Shown: positions 1 to 9,708 of the stretch, piece by piece | Layout of the letters: each line of letters begins with the position of its first letter | How positions within the stretch are numbered: the stretch's first letter is position 1 | Source of the DNA: Rhodococcus aetherivorans | Lineage (GTDB): Bacteria > Actinomycetota > Actinomycetes > Mycobacteriales > Mycobacteriaceae | Assembly: GCF_011058165.1 (NCBI RefSeq) | Contig: NZ_JAALEG010000009.1 | Location: forward strand, 1 to 64,000 | DNA length: 64,000 nucleotides | Direction of reading: 5' to 3' | Made by a program: the position numbers and the translations under genes | Notes under the pieces: model-generated | Told to the model about the DNA's origin: nothing | What the model saw: the letters and a program-made list of their open reading frames with translations, nothing else | Databases searched by the model: none

Positions 1-83
1 GGGCCGGGCGGGCCCTCGCACACGCGACGAGCGGTCCTGTGCTGCAACAGAATCTGGTAGCCGTTCTGGAGGGACGTAACTGA
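1..83 (+). CDS. C-terminal end of an Ltp4-like thiolase/lipid-transfer protein (partial)
   Basis: Reading from base 3, an open frame gives a short tail ending in LQQNLVAVLEGRN and a TGA at 81-83. The pattern ALAHATSGPVLQQN resembles the C-terminus of thiolase-fold lipid-transfer proteins. In Mycobacterium tuberculosis the gene next to ltp3 (Rv3523) is ltp4 (Rv3522), so this is probably its orthologue. It ends one base before the next ATG, so the two are probably one operon and translationally coupled. The 5' part lies outside the window. Confidence 0.55.
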   Translation, partial: AGRALAHATSGPVLQQNLVAVLEGRN

Positions 84-84
84 C

Positions 85-1260
85 ATGGCCAAGCAACTCG
101 CGGCTGTCCTCGGCACGGGGCAGACCCACTACGTCGCCAAACGGCACGACGTGTCCATGTCCGGCCTCGTGCGCGAGGCGATCGACCGCGCCCTGGCCGA
201 CTCGGACGTCGGCTGGGACGACATCGACGCGGTCGTGATCGGCAAGGCCCCCGACCTGTTCGAGGGCGTGATGATGCCCGAACTGACCATGGTCGACGCG
301 ATCGGCGCCACCGGCAAGCCGATGCTGCGGGTCCACACCGCCGGTTCGGTCGGCGGGTCCACCGCCAATGTCGCCGCCAGCCTCGTGCAGGCCGGCGTGC
401 ACCGGCGGGTGCTGGCCGTGGCGTGGGAGAAGCAGTCCGAGTCGAACGCGATGTGGGCGCTGTCCACCCCGGTGCCGTTCACCATGCCGGTCGGCGCCGG
501 CGCCGGCGGCTACTTCGCCCCGCACGTGCGCTCCTACATCCGCCGATCGGGCGCACCCGAGCACATCGGCGCGATGGTCGCCGTGAAGGACCGGCTCAAC
601 GGCGCGAAGAACCCGTACGCGCACCTCAAGCAGCCGAACATCACGCTCGAGTCGGTGCAGGCGTCGCAGATGCTGTGGGATCCGATCCGCTACGACGAGA
701 CGTGCCCGTCGTCGGACGGCGCGTGCGCCGTCGTGATCGGCGACGAGGACTCGGCCGCGGCGGTCGAGGCGCAGGGCCGGAGGGTCGCGTGGATCCACGC
801 CACCGCGATGCGGACCGAGCCGACCACGTATGCGGGACGCGACCAGGTCAACCCCGAGGCAGGCCGGATGGCCGCGGCGGCGCTGTGGCAGGCCGCGGGT
901 ATCACCGACCCGCTCACCGAGATCGACTGCGCCGAGATCTACGTCCCGTTCTCGTGGTTCGAGCCGATGTGGCTCGAGAACCTCGGCTTCACCCCGGAGG
1001 GCTCCGGTTGGAAGCTCACCGAGGCCGGGGAGACGGCCATCGGCGGTCAGCTGCCGGTCAACATGTCCGGCGGTGTGCTGTCCTCCAACCCGATCGGCGC
1101 CTCCGGCATGATCCGGTTCGCCGAGGCCGCGATGCAGGTGATGCAGCGCGCCGGGGAGCATCAGGTCGACGGCGCACGCAAGGCACTCGGGCACGCGTAC
1201 GGCGGCGGCTCGCAGTACTTCTCGATGTGGGTCGTCGGCTCGGACCGACCGGAACGATAG
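85..1260 (+). CDS. ltp3: Ltp3-like thiolase-fold protein of steroid side-chain catabolism
   Basis: This 391-residue protein is very similar to M. tuberculosis Rv3523 (Ltp3) from the N-terminal MAKQLAAVLGTGQT onward. The family has the thiolase fold of SCP-x but is thought to work with DUF35 partners as steroid-CoA retro-aldolases in side-chain removal. Where a thiolase carries its nucleophilic cysteine the sequence reads HTAGSVGGS (about residues 84-92), with no cysteine, and the later HP motif reads NPIGASG. Both fit a non-thiolytic role. A GGAGGG ribosome site lies about 9 bases before the ATG. The LLM oxidoreductase follows after 9 bases. The substrate is inferred, not seen. Confidence 0.85.
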   Translation: MAKQLAAVLGTGQTHYVAKRHDVSMSGLVREAIDRALADSDVGWDDIDAVVIGKAPDLFEGVMMPELTMVDAIGATGKPMLRVHTAGSVGGSTANVAASLVQAGVHRRVLAVAWEKQSESNAMWALSTPVPFTMPVGAGAGGYFAPHVRSYIRRSGAPEHIGAMVAVKDRLNGAKNPYAHLKQPNITLESVQASQMLWDPIRYDETCPSSDGACAVVIGDEDSAAAVEAQGRRVAWIHATAMRTEPTTYAGRDQVNPEAGRMAAAALWQAAGITDPLTEIDCAEIYVPFSWFEPMWLENLGFTPEGSGWKLTEAGETAIGGQLPVNMSGGVLSSNPIGASGMIRFAEAAMQVMQRAGEHQVDGARKALGHAYGGGSQYFSMWVVGSDRPER

Positions 1261-1269
1261 GCACGGACC

Positions 1270-2151
1270 GTGGTGGACTTCACCGTCGGCGTCGCGATGA
1301 CGCCCCTCGACCAGCTCACCGGCCTCGCCCGCACCGCCGAGGAGTGCGGGTTCCGGTCGATCGCGCTGCCCGACTCCCTGTTCTACATGGAGAAGCAGAC
1401 CGTCGACTACCCGTACACCCCCGACGGGTCGCGGATGTGGACCGAGGACACGCCCTGGGCGGACCCACTGATCGCCGCGGCCGCGATGGGGGCGGTCACG
1501 TCGACACTCCGGTTCTACACCCAGGTCCTCAAGCTCGGCTCGCGCAACCCGGTGCTGCTGGCGCGCCAGGTCGGCTCGGTGGCCAACCTCACCGGTAACC
1601 GCTTCGGCTTCGGAGTGGGAATCGGCTGGGCCCCGGAGGAGTTCGAGTGGTGCGGGGTGCCGTACGCGCGGCGCGGCAAGCGGGTGGACGAGATGATCGA
1701 CGTCATCAAGCTCATCCTCGGCGGCGGCATGGTCGAGCACCACGGCGAATTCTTCGACTTCGACCGGCTGCAGATGAGCCCCGCCCCCACCGAACCCGTG
1801 CCGTTCTACATCGGCGGCCACACCGACGTGGCGCTGCGCCGGGCGGCGCGCGTGGGCGACGGCTGGACCTCGGCGATGATCCGGTTCGACGACCTCGTGC
1901 AGGTGATCGCCCGGCTGCGGGAGCTGCGCGCCGAACACGGCCGCGCCGACGATCCGTTCGAGATCCAGGCGGTGTGCGTGGACCGGTTCGGCCGTGCCGG
2001 GTACGCCGAGCTCGAGGATGCCGGCGTCACCGACATCATCGTGGTGCCGTGGATCTTCGACGGGCACGGCTTCGACAGTCCCCTCGAGGCGAAGCAGGAG
2101 TCCCTGCACCGTTTCGCCGACAGGTACATCCGCGGAAAGGCATCGGCATGA
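1270..2151 (+). CDS. LLM-class F420-dependent oxidoreductase (Rv3520c-like)
   Basis: This 293-residue protein has the luciferase-like monooxygenase TIM-barrel pattern: an N-terminal VGVAMTPLDQL strand, GFGVGIGWAPEEFEWCGV near residues 115-132, and a C-terminal strand TDIIVVPWIFDG. It matches the M. tuberculosis Rv3520c type, which lies next to ltp3 and ltp4 and is predicted to use coenzyme F420. Its exact reaction in steroid breakdown is unknown. The start is GTG at 1270, with an alternative GTG three bases later; the ribosome site is weak, so coupling to ltp3 is likely. The stop overlaps the next ATG (ATGA). Confidence 0.85.
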   Translation: MVDFTVGVAMTPLDQLTGLARTAEECGFRSIALPDSLFYMEKQTVDYPYTPDGSRMWTEDTPWADPLIAAAAMGAVTSTLRFYTQVLKLGSRNPVLLARQVGSVANLTGNRFGFGVGIGWAPEEFEWCGVPYARRGKRVDEMIDVIKLILGGGMVEHHGEFFDFDRLQMSPAPTEPVPFYIGGHTDVALRRAARVGDGWTSAMIRFDDLVQVIARLRELRAEHGRADDPFEIQAVCVDRFGRAGYAELEDAGVTDIIVVPWIFDGHGFDSPLEAKQESLHRFADRYIRGKASA

Positions 2152-2576
2152 GCGAGGAACACCCGGCCCGGGTCGCCGCGCGGGCGTCGCAGGCGGCGGC
2201 AAGCGGTAAACGCAAGGACGAGTGGCTCGCGTTGTTCGCCGAGAACGGTGTCGTCGAGGACCCGGTCGGTCCGTCCGGATTCGATCCGGAGGGCAAGGGC
2301 CATCACGGCCGCGAGGCGATCTCGCGGTTCTACGACATGACCATCGCGAACACCGACAAGCTCGAGTTCCTCGTCGACGACGTGCTGGTGTGCGGCGACG
2401 AGTGCGTCAACATCGGCACCATCCGCACGACCCTCGGCGGCAACGTGATCGACGCCGAGGGGGTGTTCGTCTACCGTGTCGACGACGCGGGCCGGATCGC
2501 GTCGCTGCGCGCCTTCTGGGAGGTCGAGCGGGCCATGGCGACGGTTCGTCCCGCAACCGAGGAAGCACGCGGCTAG
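2148..2576 (+). CDS. SnoaL/NTF2-fold protein, possible steroid isomerase
   Basis: This 142-residue protein has the cone-shaped NTF2/SnoaL pattern: an N-terminal helix with WLALFAENGVVEDPVGPSG, a GREAISRFYDM helix, and two long strands ending in AFWEVERA. Ketosteroid isomerases and SnoaL cyclases share this fold. The ATG overlaps the preceding TGA and the gene sits in an ltp/LLM operon, so a steroid substrate such as a delta5-3-ketosteroid is plausible but unproven. The acidic pair in VEDPVG occupies the region where isomerases place a catalytic aspartate. This is a family-level assignment only. Confidence 0.75.
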   Translation: MSEEHPARVAARASQAAASGKRKDEWLALFAENGVVEDPVGPSGFDPEGKGHHGREAISRFYDMTIANTDKLEFLVDDVLVCGDECVNIGTIRTTLGGNVIDAEGVFVYRVDDAGRIASLRAFWEVERAMATVRPATEEARG

Positions 2577-2585
2577 AGTCCAGCC

Positions 2586-3185
2586 ATGACCGTCGCCGGG
2601 ATCGTCCTCGCGGCAGGGGGCGGCACGCGGCTGGGCGGGCGCGCGAAAGCGCTGCTCCCCCACCGCGGCCGCCCCCTGTTGCACACCGTGGTGGCCGCGC
2701 TCGCCGACGGCGGCTGCGACGAGGTCACGGTGGTCGCCGGCGCCTACGCCGACGACGTCGTCGCCGCGTGTCCGCCCGGCGTCCGCTCCGTCGTCAATCC
2801 GCGCTGGGCCGAGGGGATGTCGACGTCGCTGCGGTGCGGGGTGGACGCCACGACCGGCCACGACGTGATCGCGCTGACGGTCGTCGACTTCCCCGGCATC
2901 ACCGCCGAACTCGTCCGCACCGTACTCCTCGCGCACCGCCCGGGCACGATCACCCTGGCGGTGTTCGGGGACCGCCCCGGGCATCCCGTGGTGTTCGACC
3001 GCCGCGACGCCGAGGCGGCGGCCCGCGAGGCCGTCGGCGACGAGGGAGCCCGGCGATTCCTCACCCGCAACCGCGACCGGGTGCGACGGCTGGACTGCAC
3101 GCGCCTCGCCGATCCCGGGGACATCGACGTCCCCGACGATCTGACGCTGCTGGACGGGCCGGGAATCACGCCCGCCGATACCTGA
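2586..3185 (+). CDS. MocA/MobA-like nucleotidyltransferase
   Basis: This 199-residue protein begins with GIVLAAGGGTRLGG, the nucleotide-binding loop of MobA/MocA-type transferases that add CMP or GMP to molybdopterin. A lysine follows at KALL (about residue 22) and VVDFPG (about residue 100) replaces the usual D-(M/Q)-P metal site. No molybdenum-cofactor gene is adjacent, so a related sugar- or cofactor-nucleotide substrate is possible. It starts 9 bases after the SnoaL gene and its end overlaps the convergent MFS gene by 20 bases. Confidence 0.75.
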   Translation: MTVAGIVLAAGGGTRLGGRAKALLPHRGRPLLHTVVAALADGGCDEVTVVAGAYADDVVAACPPGVRSVVNPRWAEGMSTSLRCGVDATTGHDVIALTVVDFPGITAELVRTVLLAHRPGTITLAVFGDRPGHPVVFDRRDAEAAAREAVGDEGARRFLTRNRDRVRRLDCTRLADPGDIDVPDDLTLLDGPGITPADT

Positions 3186-4602
3186 TCGCCGAACCCAGCC
3201 CGATCGTCACGGCGCAGGAGAGGACCAGCATCGCGCAGACGGCCCCGAGCGCGGCCACTGTCGGCGTCGCCGTCCCGGGCAGCACCAGGGACGCGAGCAG
3301 GAGCGAGGCGAGCGAGGTGCCCACCGCCGACGCCGCGGTGCGCAGCACCGTCTGGCTGCCGGCCATCTCGCTGGTGTTGTGCTCCGGGACGGACTCGACG
3401 AGCAGGTTCGGCAGCGCCGTGTACGCGAACGCCGTCGCCACCGACACGGCCACGACCAGCAGCGTCATGCCGATCACCGATGCGCGGAAGAAGAAGAACC
3501 CGGCACACGCGACGAGGAACATCACGCTGCCTAGGAGCAACGACGTCCGCGCCCCCACGGCGGCGGCGATCCTGCCCGCGACCGGGGTGAATGCCATGCC
3601 GATCATCGCGCCGACGAACGACAGCGTTCCGGCGTAGGTCGGCGAGAGCCCCAGGCCGAACGGCGCGGTGGCCGGGCTCTGCATGATGATCGGGATGATC
3701 ATCGTCCCGACGCCGATCGGTCCGACGCCGAGTGCGACCCCGGCGAGCATCGTCAGGGCGACGTTGCGCTCGGCGAGCAGGCGCAGGTTCACGATCGGAG
3801 ACGTCCGGCCCAGTTCCCACCACACCCAGCAGGCGAACACCGCGGCGCCGAGGACGATCGGACCCAGCACGCGGGCGTCGCTCCAGCCCCAGGAGCGGCT
3901 CTGGGTCAGACCGAACAGGACGGACGCCACCGACACCGCCAGGCCGACCGCGCCGACGACGTCGATCGGTTGCCGCCGAGCGGTGCGGCGCCGCCACGGC
4001 AGCACGGCCTCGACCAGGAAGAGACAGACGAGCGCGTAGCCGGCGGCGACGACGAAGATGTACCGCCAGTCGCCCAGGTCGATGAGGACGCCGGCGACCA
4101 GCAGGGAGGCCGCGCCGGCCGCGACGGCCGACCCGGAGATCAGCGCGACCGCCATGGGGACGCGCTCGGCCGGCAGGTGTTCGCGGGCCAGGCCGATGCA
4201 CAGCGGCAGGATCGCTCCGGCCACACCCTGGATCGCCCGGCCGGCGATGATGGCCTCGAGGGTCCCGAACGCCATGCTCACGACGGATCCCGTCGCGGCA
4301 CAGGCCAGCACCACCATCAGCACCCGTTCGCGGCCGTACATGTCTCCGAGCCGGCCGCACACCGCCGCCGAGGCGGCCGCCACCAGCAGAAACGCCGTCA
4401 CGCTCCATCCGACCGCGGATGCGTCGGCTTCGAAGACGCGAGCGAACGTCGGCAGGGCCGCGTACATCATCGACGTCTCGAATGCGCTGATGACCTCGAC
4501 GGCGATGAGGATCGCCACCACCGCCCCCACGGGTCGGGTCCGCTCGTAGCGGCGTTCGGCGCGGGTCGAGGGTGCCCGTTCGGGTGCCAACGATGTGCTC
4601 AT
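3166..4602 (-). CDS. MFS transporter, DHA2-type drug exporter
   Basis: This 478-residue membrane protein has about 14 hydrophobic segments, as expected for DHA2-type proton antiporters of the EmrB/QacA class. GRLGDMYGRERVL (about residues 89-101) is the conserved loop 2-3 motif. The reading frame extends further upstream, but the ATG at 4602 is preferred: it is preceded by TAGGAG at normal spacing, and the upstream extension lacks membrane-protein composition. A perfect 8+8 inverted repeat lies 10 bases upstream, so repression by a local regulator is likely. The transported compound is unknown. Confidence 0.85.
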   Translation of the reverse strand: MSTSLAPERAPSTRAERRYERTRPVGAVVAILIAVEVISAFETSMMYAALPTFARVFEADASAVGWSVTAFLLVAAASAAVCGRLGDMYGRERVLMVVLACAATGSVVSMAFGTLEAIIAGRAIQGVAGAILPLCIGLAREHLPAERVPMAVALISGSAVAAGAASLLVAGVLIDLGDWRYIFVVAAGYALVCLFLVEAVLPWRRRTARRQPIDVVGAVGLAVSVASVLFGLTQSRSWGWSDARVLGPIVLGAAVFACWVWWELGRTSPIVNLRLLAERNVALTMLAGVALGVGPIGVGTMIIPIIMQSPATAPFGLGLSPTYAGTLSFVGAMIGMAFTPVAGRIAAAVGARTSLLLGSVMFLVACAGFFFFRASVIGMTLLVVAVSVATAFAYTALPNLLVESVPEHNTSEMAGSQTVLRTAASAVGTSLASLLLASLVLPGTATPTVAALGAVCAMLVLSCAVTIGLGSAIRYRRA

Positions 4603-4611
4603 GAAAACTCC

Positions 4612-4635
4612 TACGGTTCGTCGATGTGAACCGTA
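4612..4635. promoter_or_regulatory. Palindromic operator upstream of the MFS exporter
   Basis: Arms TACGGTTC (4612-4619) and GAACCGTA (4628-4635) form a perfect inverted repeat around 8 bases. It lies 10 bases from the exporter ATG, where a repressor would block transcription or early elongation. It does not match KstR or KstR2 boxes. The regulator is not recognisable in the immediate neighbourhood. Confidence 0.55.
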
Positions 4636-4699
4636 CGGACGAAGTGCTCCGAGTGTGACGCAGGACCCACTGAGCGGGACCGGACGAGTCGCGGCGTTC

Positions 4700-6235
4700 C
4701 TATGCTCCGGCCATGTGCCGGACCGCCAGGTGGGCGAACAACGCGCTGGTGCCGATCGGGTTGCCACCGCCGGGATAGACGGTGCCGCTCGGGGCGGCCA
4801 TCGTGTTGCCCGCCGCGTACAGCCCGGCGATGGGCCTCCCGGCGCCGTCGAGCACGCGGCCGACCGTGTCGGTGCGCAGTCCGCCCTTGGTGCCGAGGTC
4901 CGAGATGCCGAACTGCGCGGCGTGGAACGGCCCCTTCTCGATCGGGCTCAGCGCCGGACCGCCGCCGGTGAACGCCACGTCGTAGGGCTCGTCCCCGCGG
5001 CCGAAGTCCTCGTCGACGCCGGTGGCGGCGAGGCGGTTGAACCGCGCGACGGTCGCCTCGAGCGCCTCGGCCGGCACCCCGATCAGGTCGGCGAGTTCGG
5101 CGAGCGTGTCGGCGGTCGTCCACAGTCCCGCCGCCTCGTACTTCTCGGTCTCCACGAGCGGCACGTTCGTCGCCGCGATCGGCGGCACGACGCCGCCCCG
5201 GTCGTCGTAGATCATCCAGAACGGCAGCGTCATCTCACCCTTGTCCATCCGGGCGATGATGTCGCGGCCGAGCCGGTCGTAGGGCGCGTACTCGTTGGTG
5301 AAGCGGTTGCCGTCCTGGTCGACGAAGATGCCGCCGGTGAAGCACAGCGCGAAGGCCGAGCGCCCGTCGGGGTGGGTCAGCCCCGGCGACCACCACGCCT
5401 CGCTCATCAGGTCGACGTCGGCACCGATCGCGATGGCCGCCTGGTGGGCCTTGCCGAGGTTGGACCACGGACCCATCGAATCGCGGGCCGCGCCGGGAAC
5501 GCCGTACTGCGCGCGCATCTCGTCGTTGTGGTCGAATCCGCCGGCGGCGAGCACGACGCCCTTGCGGGCCCGCACCGCCCGCCGCTGGTCGCCGTGGGAG
5601 ACGATCGCGCCGACCACGGCGCCGTCCTCGACGACGAGTTCCTCGAGCGCGGTGTTCCGATGCAACTGCACGTTCGGGTACTTGCGCATGGCGAGCAGGA
5701 ACCGGCCGATGAGGGCACGTCCGCCGATCAGCTTGTCCGGCAACGGATCCCCGTTGCGCTCGCGACCCAGCGGCCCGCGGACGGACTCGTTGAGTTCCGG
5801 GTCGTCGACGACGGACCGCGGGGTCGGCGCGATGTGACGGCCCTTCGCGCTGGCCTTGGGAGCCTTGCCGAAGTAGTCCGGCCACGGGTAGGCGGTGAAC
5901 TCGATGTCCTCGTCGGCCTCGAGATAGTCGATCAGGGGAGCGCCGCCGCGCACATAGGCGTCCTGCAGGTCGCGGGGGGTGCGGTCGCCGACGACCGCGT
6001 GATAGTAGGTCAGGGCGTCGTCGATGGTGTCGTCGTCACCGGCACGTCGCAGCACCGCATTGGTGGGGAACCAGACCCCGCCGCCGCCGGAATATGCGGT
6101 GGTGCCGCCGAAGTACTCGGAGGCCTCGACCAGGACGACGGACAGTCCCTCGCGGGCAGCGGTGTAGGCGCCACAGCAGCCGCCGGCGCCCGATCCGACG
6201 ACGAGGACGTCGCATTCTTCCGCCCATTCCACCAT
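4700..6235 (-). CDS. 3-ketosteroid dehydrogenase family flavoprotein, resembling delta4-(5-alpha) KSTD
   Basis: This 511-residue flavoprotein has an N-terminal FAD-binding VLVVGSGAGGCCGAY (residues 9-23), a GGTTAYSGGG loop, and a C-terminal DLGTKGGLRTD...GLYAAGNT flavin motif, as in KstD and fumarate reductases. IGGRALIGRFL in the middle and YPGGGNPIGT near the C-terminus look closer to the delta4-(5-alpha)-ketosteroid dehydrogenase of R. jostii than to delta1-KstD. It would introduce a ring A double bond in 5-alpha-steroids. The start at 6235 is chosen for the preceding GAAAGG; the frame extends 12 codons further. It lies downstream of cyp125 on the same strand but is separated by about 380 bases with hairpins. 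Confidence 0.75.
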   Translation of the reverse strand: MVEWAEECDVLVVGSGAGGCCGAYTAAREGLSVVLVEASEYFGGTTAYSGGGGVWFPTNAVLRRAGDDDTIDDALTYYHAVVGDRTPRDLQDAYVRGGAPLIDYLEADEDIEFTAYPWPDYFGKAPKASAKGRHIAPTPRSVVDDPELNESVRGPLGRERNGDPLPDKLIGGRALIGRFLLAMRKYPNVQLHRNTALEELVVEDGAVVGAIVSHGDQRRAVRARKGVVLAAGGFDHNDEMRAQYGVPGAARDSMGPWSNLGKAHQAAIAIGADVDLMSEAWWSPGLTHPDGRSAFALCFTGGIFVDQDGNRFTNEYAPYDRLGRDIIARMDKGEMTLPFWMIYDDRGGVVPPIAATNVPLVETEKYEAAGLWTTADTLAELADLIGVPAEALEATVARFNRLAATGVDEDFGRGDEPYDVAFTGGGPALSPIEKGPFHAAQFGISDLGTKGGLRTDTVGRVLDGAGRPIAGLYAAGNTMAAPSGTVYPGGGNPIGTSALFAHLAVRHMAGA

Positions 6236-6615
6236 GTTCGATGCCTTTCGCCGATTCCGTTCCAGGAGCACGTGACACTATTTCCGCAACCGCGGCGCGC
6301 GGGAGGAGACGTCTCACTGGGTGGAACAACAGGCACGGCCCCTGCTGCGCGGGTTCTCTCGGGGCTCGGCGCCGAGTCCCGCTGTTCGGCCCGCGCAGGC
6401 CGGACCCGGCACGGCGGCGGTCGCGCAAACAGGTCCCGGCCAGTAGGACCGAAATCCGGGGGCGCCTCGGCGGCCGAATACTGTGGGCGAGCACCCCGCC
6501 CTCACCCCCAATTTCGGCGGGGTGCACCCATGCCGCCGGCTCCCGCAGCCCCGCTCACACGGAAAGCGCGGCGGCGCCGGGGGATTCCCGATCTCTCGGC
6601 GCCGCCCCACCCGGG
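6236..6615. other. Non-coding stretch between cyp125 and the KSTD-like gene
   Basis: No convincing gene is seen. The stretch holds two GC-rich inverted repeats: GCACCCCGCC/GGCGGGGTGC (6491-6500 and 6516-6525) and one just after the cyp125 stop (6571-6605). It must also contain the promoter of the KSTD-like gene, but I see no KstR box in it. Confidence 0.5.
6571..6605 (-). terminator. GC-rich hairpin after cyp125
   Basis: GCGGCGCCG (6571-6579) and CGGCGCCGC (6597-6605) can pair with a 17-base loop. It begins 10 bases past the cyp125 stop codon on the minus strand. There is no T tract, which is common in high-GC actinobacteria. Confidence 0.45.
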
Positions 6616-7869
6616 TCAGTGCTCGACCGGGCAGCCGCCCTGCGTCTTGTAGTCCACCCGGAACTCCTTGATGCCGTTGAGCCAGCCGGAGCGCAGCCGC
6701 TTCGGGTCGGCGATCTTGGTGATGTCGGGCATGTAGTCGGCGATCGCGTTGAACACGAGGTCGATCTCCATCCGCGCCAGGTTCGCGCCGAGGCAGTAGT
6801 GCGCACCGGTACCGCCGAAGGCGAGGTGCGGGTTGGGATCTCGCAGGATATCGAAGGTGCGGGGGTTCTCGAACACCTCTTCGTCGTTGTTCGCCGACGC
6901 GTACAGCATCACGACGCGGTCGCCCTTGCGGATCGTCCGGCCGCCGAGCTCGGTGTCCTCGAGCGCGGTGCGCTGGAACGACGTGACCGGCGTGGCCCAG
7001 CGGATGATCTCGTCGGCCGCGGTCTTCGGCCGGTCCCGCTTGAAGATCTCCCACTGCTCCGGGTTGTCGAGGAACGCCGCCATCCCGTGCGTGATCGCGT
7101 TGCGGGTGGTCTCGTTGCCGGCGACGGCGAGCACGATGAAGAAGAAGCCGAATTCCTCGGGCGAGAGCTCGTCACCGTCGATGTCGGCTTCGATCAGGGT
7201 GGTGACGATGTCGTCGGCCGGGCACTCCTTGCGGGCGGCGGCCATCTGGTACGCGTAGCCGAGGACCTCCATCGACGCGGCCGCCGGGTCGGCGGTGTTG
7301 TCCGGGTCGTCGTAGCCGGTCATCTGATTCGACCACTCGAAGATCTTGTCGCGGTCCTCCTGCGGGACGCCGATGAGTTCGGCGATGGCCTGCAGCGGCA
7401 GCTCCGCGGCGACCTGGGTGACGAAGTCGCCCCCGCCGGCCCGGCAGGCCTCCTCGACGATCTTCTTCGCGCGGGCGTTCAGCTCGTCGCGAAGGCCGTT
7501 GATCGCGCGCGGGGTGAAACCGCGGGCGACGAGCTTGCGCAGCTTGGTGTGCTCGGGCGCGTCCTTGTTGAGCAGGACGTGGCGCTGCAGTTCGATGGCC
7601 TCGCGCGGGATGTCGTCGTTGAACCGCGGGATCGCGGTGTTCTCCCAGTTGGAGAACACGTCGCTCCGGCGGGAGACCTCACGGACCTCCTCGTGCCGGG
7701 ACACGACCCAGAATCCTTCGTCGTGGAATCCGCCGACGTCCGGGGATTTCTTGTTCCACCAGACGGGGGCCGTCCTACGCAGCTCGGCGAACTCCTCGAA
7801 CGGCATCCGCTCGGCGTAGAGATCCGGATCGGTGAAGTCGATGTCTTCGGGGATGTTGGGCTGCGCCAC
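6616..7869 (-). CDS. cyp125: Cytochrome P450 CYP125, steroid C26/C27 hydroxylase
   Basis: This 417-residue P450 is closely similar to CYP125 (Rv3545c), which oxidises the terminal methyl of cholesterol or cholestenone and starts side-chain breakdown. AGNETTRNAITHG is the I-helix motif (with Asn where many P450s have His), and HLAFGGTGAHYCLGANLA carries the haem-ligand Cys at about residue 359. The start is GTG at 7869, preceded by AGGAG with 8-base spacing; an upstream extension of the frame has no P450 character. It diverges from fadA5 across a KstR box, the same arrangement as Rv3545c/Rv3546. Confidence 0.95.
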   Translation of the reverse strand: MAQPNIPEDIDFTDPDLYAERMPFEEFAELRRTAPVWWNKKSPDVGGFHDEGFWVVSRHEEVREVSRRSDVFSNWENTAIPRFNDDIPREAIELQRHVLLNKDAPEHTKLRKLVARGFTPRAINGLRDELNARAKKIVEEACRAGGGDFVTQVAAELPLQAIAELIGVPQEDRDKIFEWSNQMTGYDDPDNTADPAAASMEVLGYAYQMAAARKECPADDIVTTLIEADIDGDELSPEEFGFFFIVLAVAGNETTRNAITHGMAAFLDNPEQWEIFKRDRPKTAADEIIRWATPVTSFQRTALEDTELGGRTIRKGDRVVMLYASANNDEEVFENPRTFDILRDPNPHLAFGGTGAHYCLGANLARMEIDLVFNAIADYMPDITKIADPKRLRSGWLNGIKEFRVDYKTQGGCPVEH

Positions 7870-7910
7870 TGATTTCTCTCCTGCCCTGACGAGTGCACCG
7901 TGTCGTGATG

Positions 7911-7924
7911 TGGAACACGTTCTA
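7911..7924. promoter_or_regulatory. KstR operator between cyp125 and fadA5
   Basis: TGGAACACGTTCTA matches the KstR consensus TnnAACnnGTTnnA at all fixed positions. It lies 42 bases before the cyp125 start and 128 bases before fadA5, so it can control both. KstR is the cholesterol-regulon TetR repressor, released by steroid-CoA intermediates. Confidence 0.85.
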
Positions 7925-7925
7925 A

Positions 7926-9215
<1,290 letters not shown>

Positions 9216-9216
9216 C

Positions 9217-9690
9217 ATGAAGGGGCCCGCCGCGCCGAAGGGTCTCGACTCGAAGTGGACCGTGCCGATCATCAAGTGGATGTCGCGCGCCAACGTGGCG
9301 GCCTATCAGGCCACCGGCGGCCGGATCGGGGGAAAGTGGCGGGTGGGCAGCGCCTTTCCGTGGGGCATCCCCGTCTGCCTGCTGACCACCACGGGCCGGA
9401 AGACGGGACGGCCGCGGACCGTTCCGCTGCTGTTCCTCGAGGACGACGAGCGGGTGGTGCTCGTCGCGTCCCAGGGCGGCCTGCCCGAGCACCCGCTGTG
9501 GTTCCGCAACATCCAGGCCGATCCGCGGGTGACCGTGCAGGTGAAGTCCCGGGTGCGGCAGATGACGGCACGGGCGGCGACGCCCGAGGAGCGGTCGCAC
9601 TACTGGCCGCGGCTGGTGGCAATGTACGCGGATTTCGACAATTATCAGTCCTGGACGGATCGGGTCATCCCGGTGGTGGTGTGCGAGTGA
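9217..9690 (+). CDS. Deazaflavin (F420)-dependent nitroreductase family protein (Ddn/Rv3547-like)
   Basis: This 157-residue protein has the split beta-barrel pattern of Ddn: GIPVCLLTTTGRKTGRPRTVPL (about 50-71), a VLVASQGG strand and HPLWFRNIQADPRVTV (about 91-106). M. tuberculosis Ddn (Rv3547) uses F420H2 to reduce quinones and activates the nitroimidazole pretomanid. The gene starts one base after the fadA5 stop, the same position as Rv3547. Drug activation is not implied here; quinone protection during steroid oxidation is the likelier role. Confidence 0.85.
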   Translation: MKGPAAPKGLDSKWTVPIIKWMSRANVAAYQATGGRIGGKWRVGSAFPWGIPVCLLTTTGRKTGRPRTVPLLFLEDDERVVLVASQGGLPEHPLWFRNIQADPRVTVQVKSRVRQMTARAATPEERSHYWPRLVAMYADFDNYQSWTDRVIPVVVCE

Positions 9691-9708
9691 CCCTCGCGGG
9701 AGCCGGCA

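Noticed and set aside
423-1598. Long plus-strand frame overlapping ltp3 and the LLM gene
   Set aside because: It is an Arg/Gly-rich shadow frame typical of high-GC DNA, overlapping two well-supported genes.
2744-4408. 554-codon minus-strand frame across the MocA and MFS genes
   Set aside because: Low-complexity Arg/Gly/Asp composition; the MFS gene in another frame has clear membrane helices.
4603-4767. Upstream extension of the MFS gene
   Set aside because: The extension has no membrane-protein character, crosses the palindromic operator, and the ATG at 4602 has a good ribosome site.
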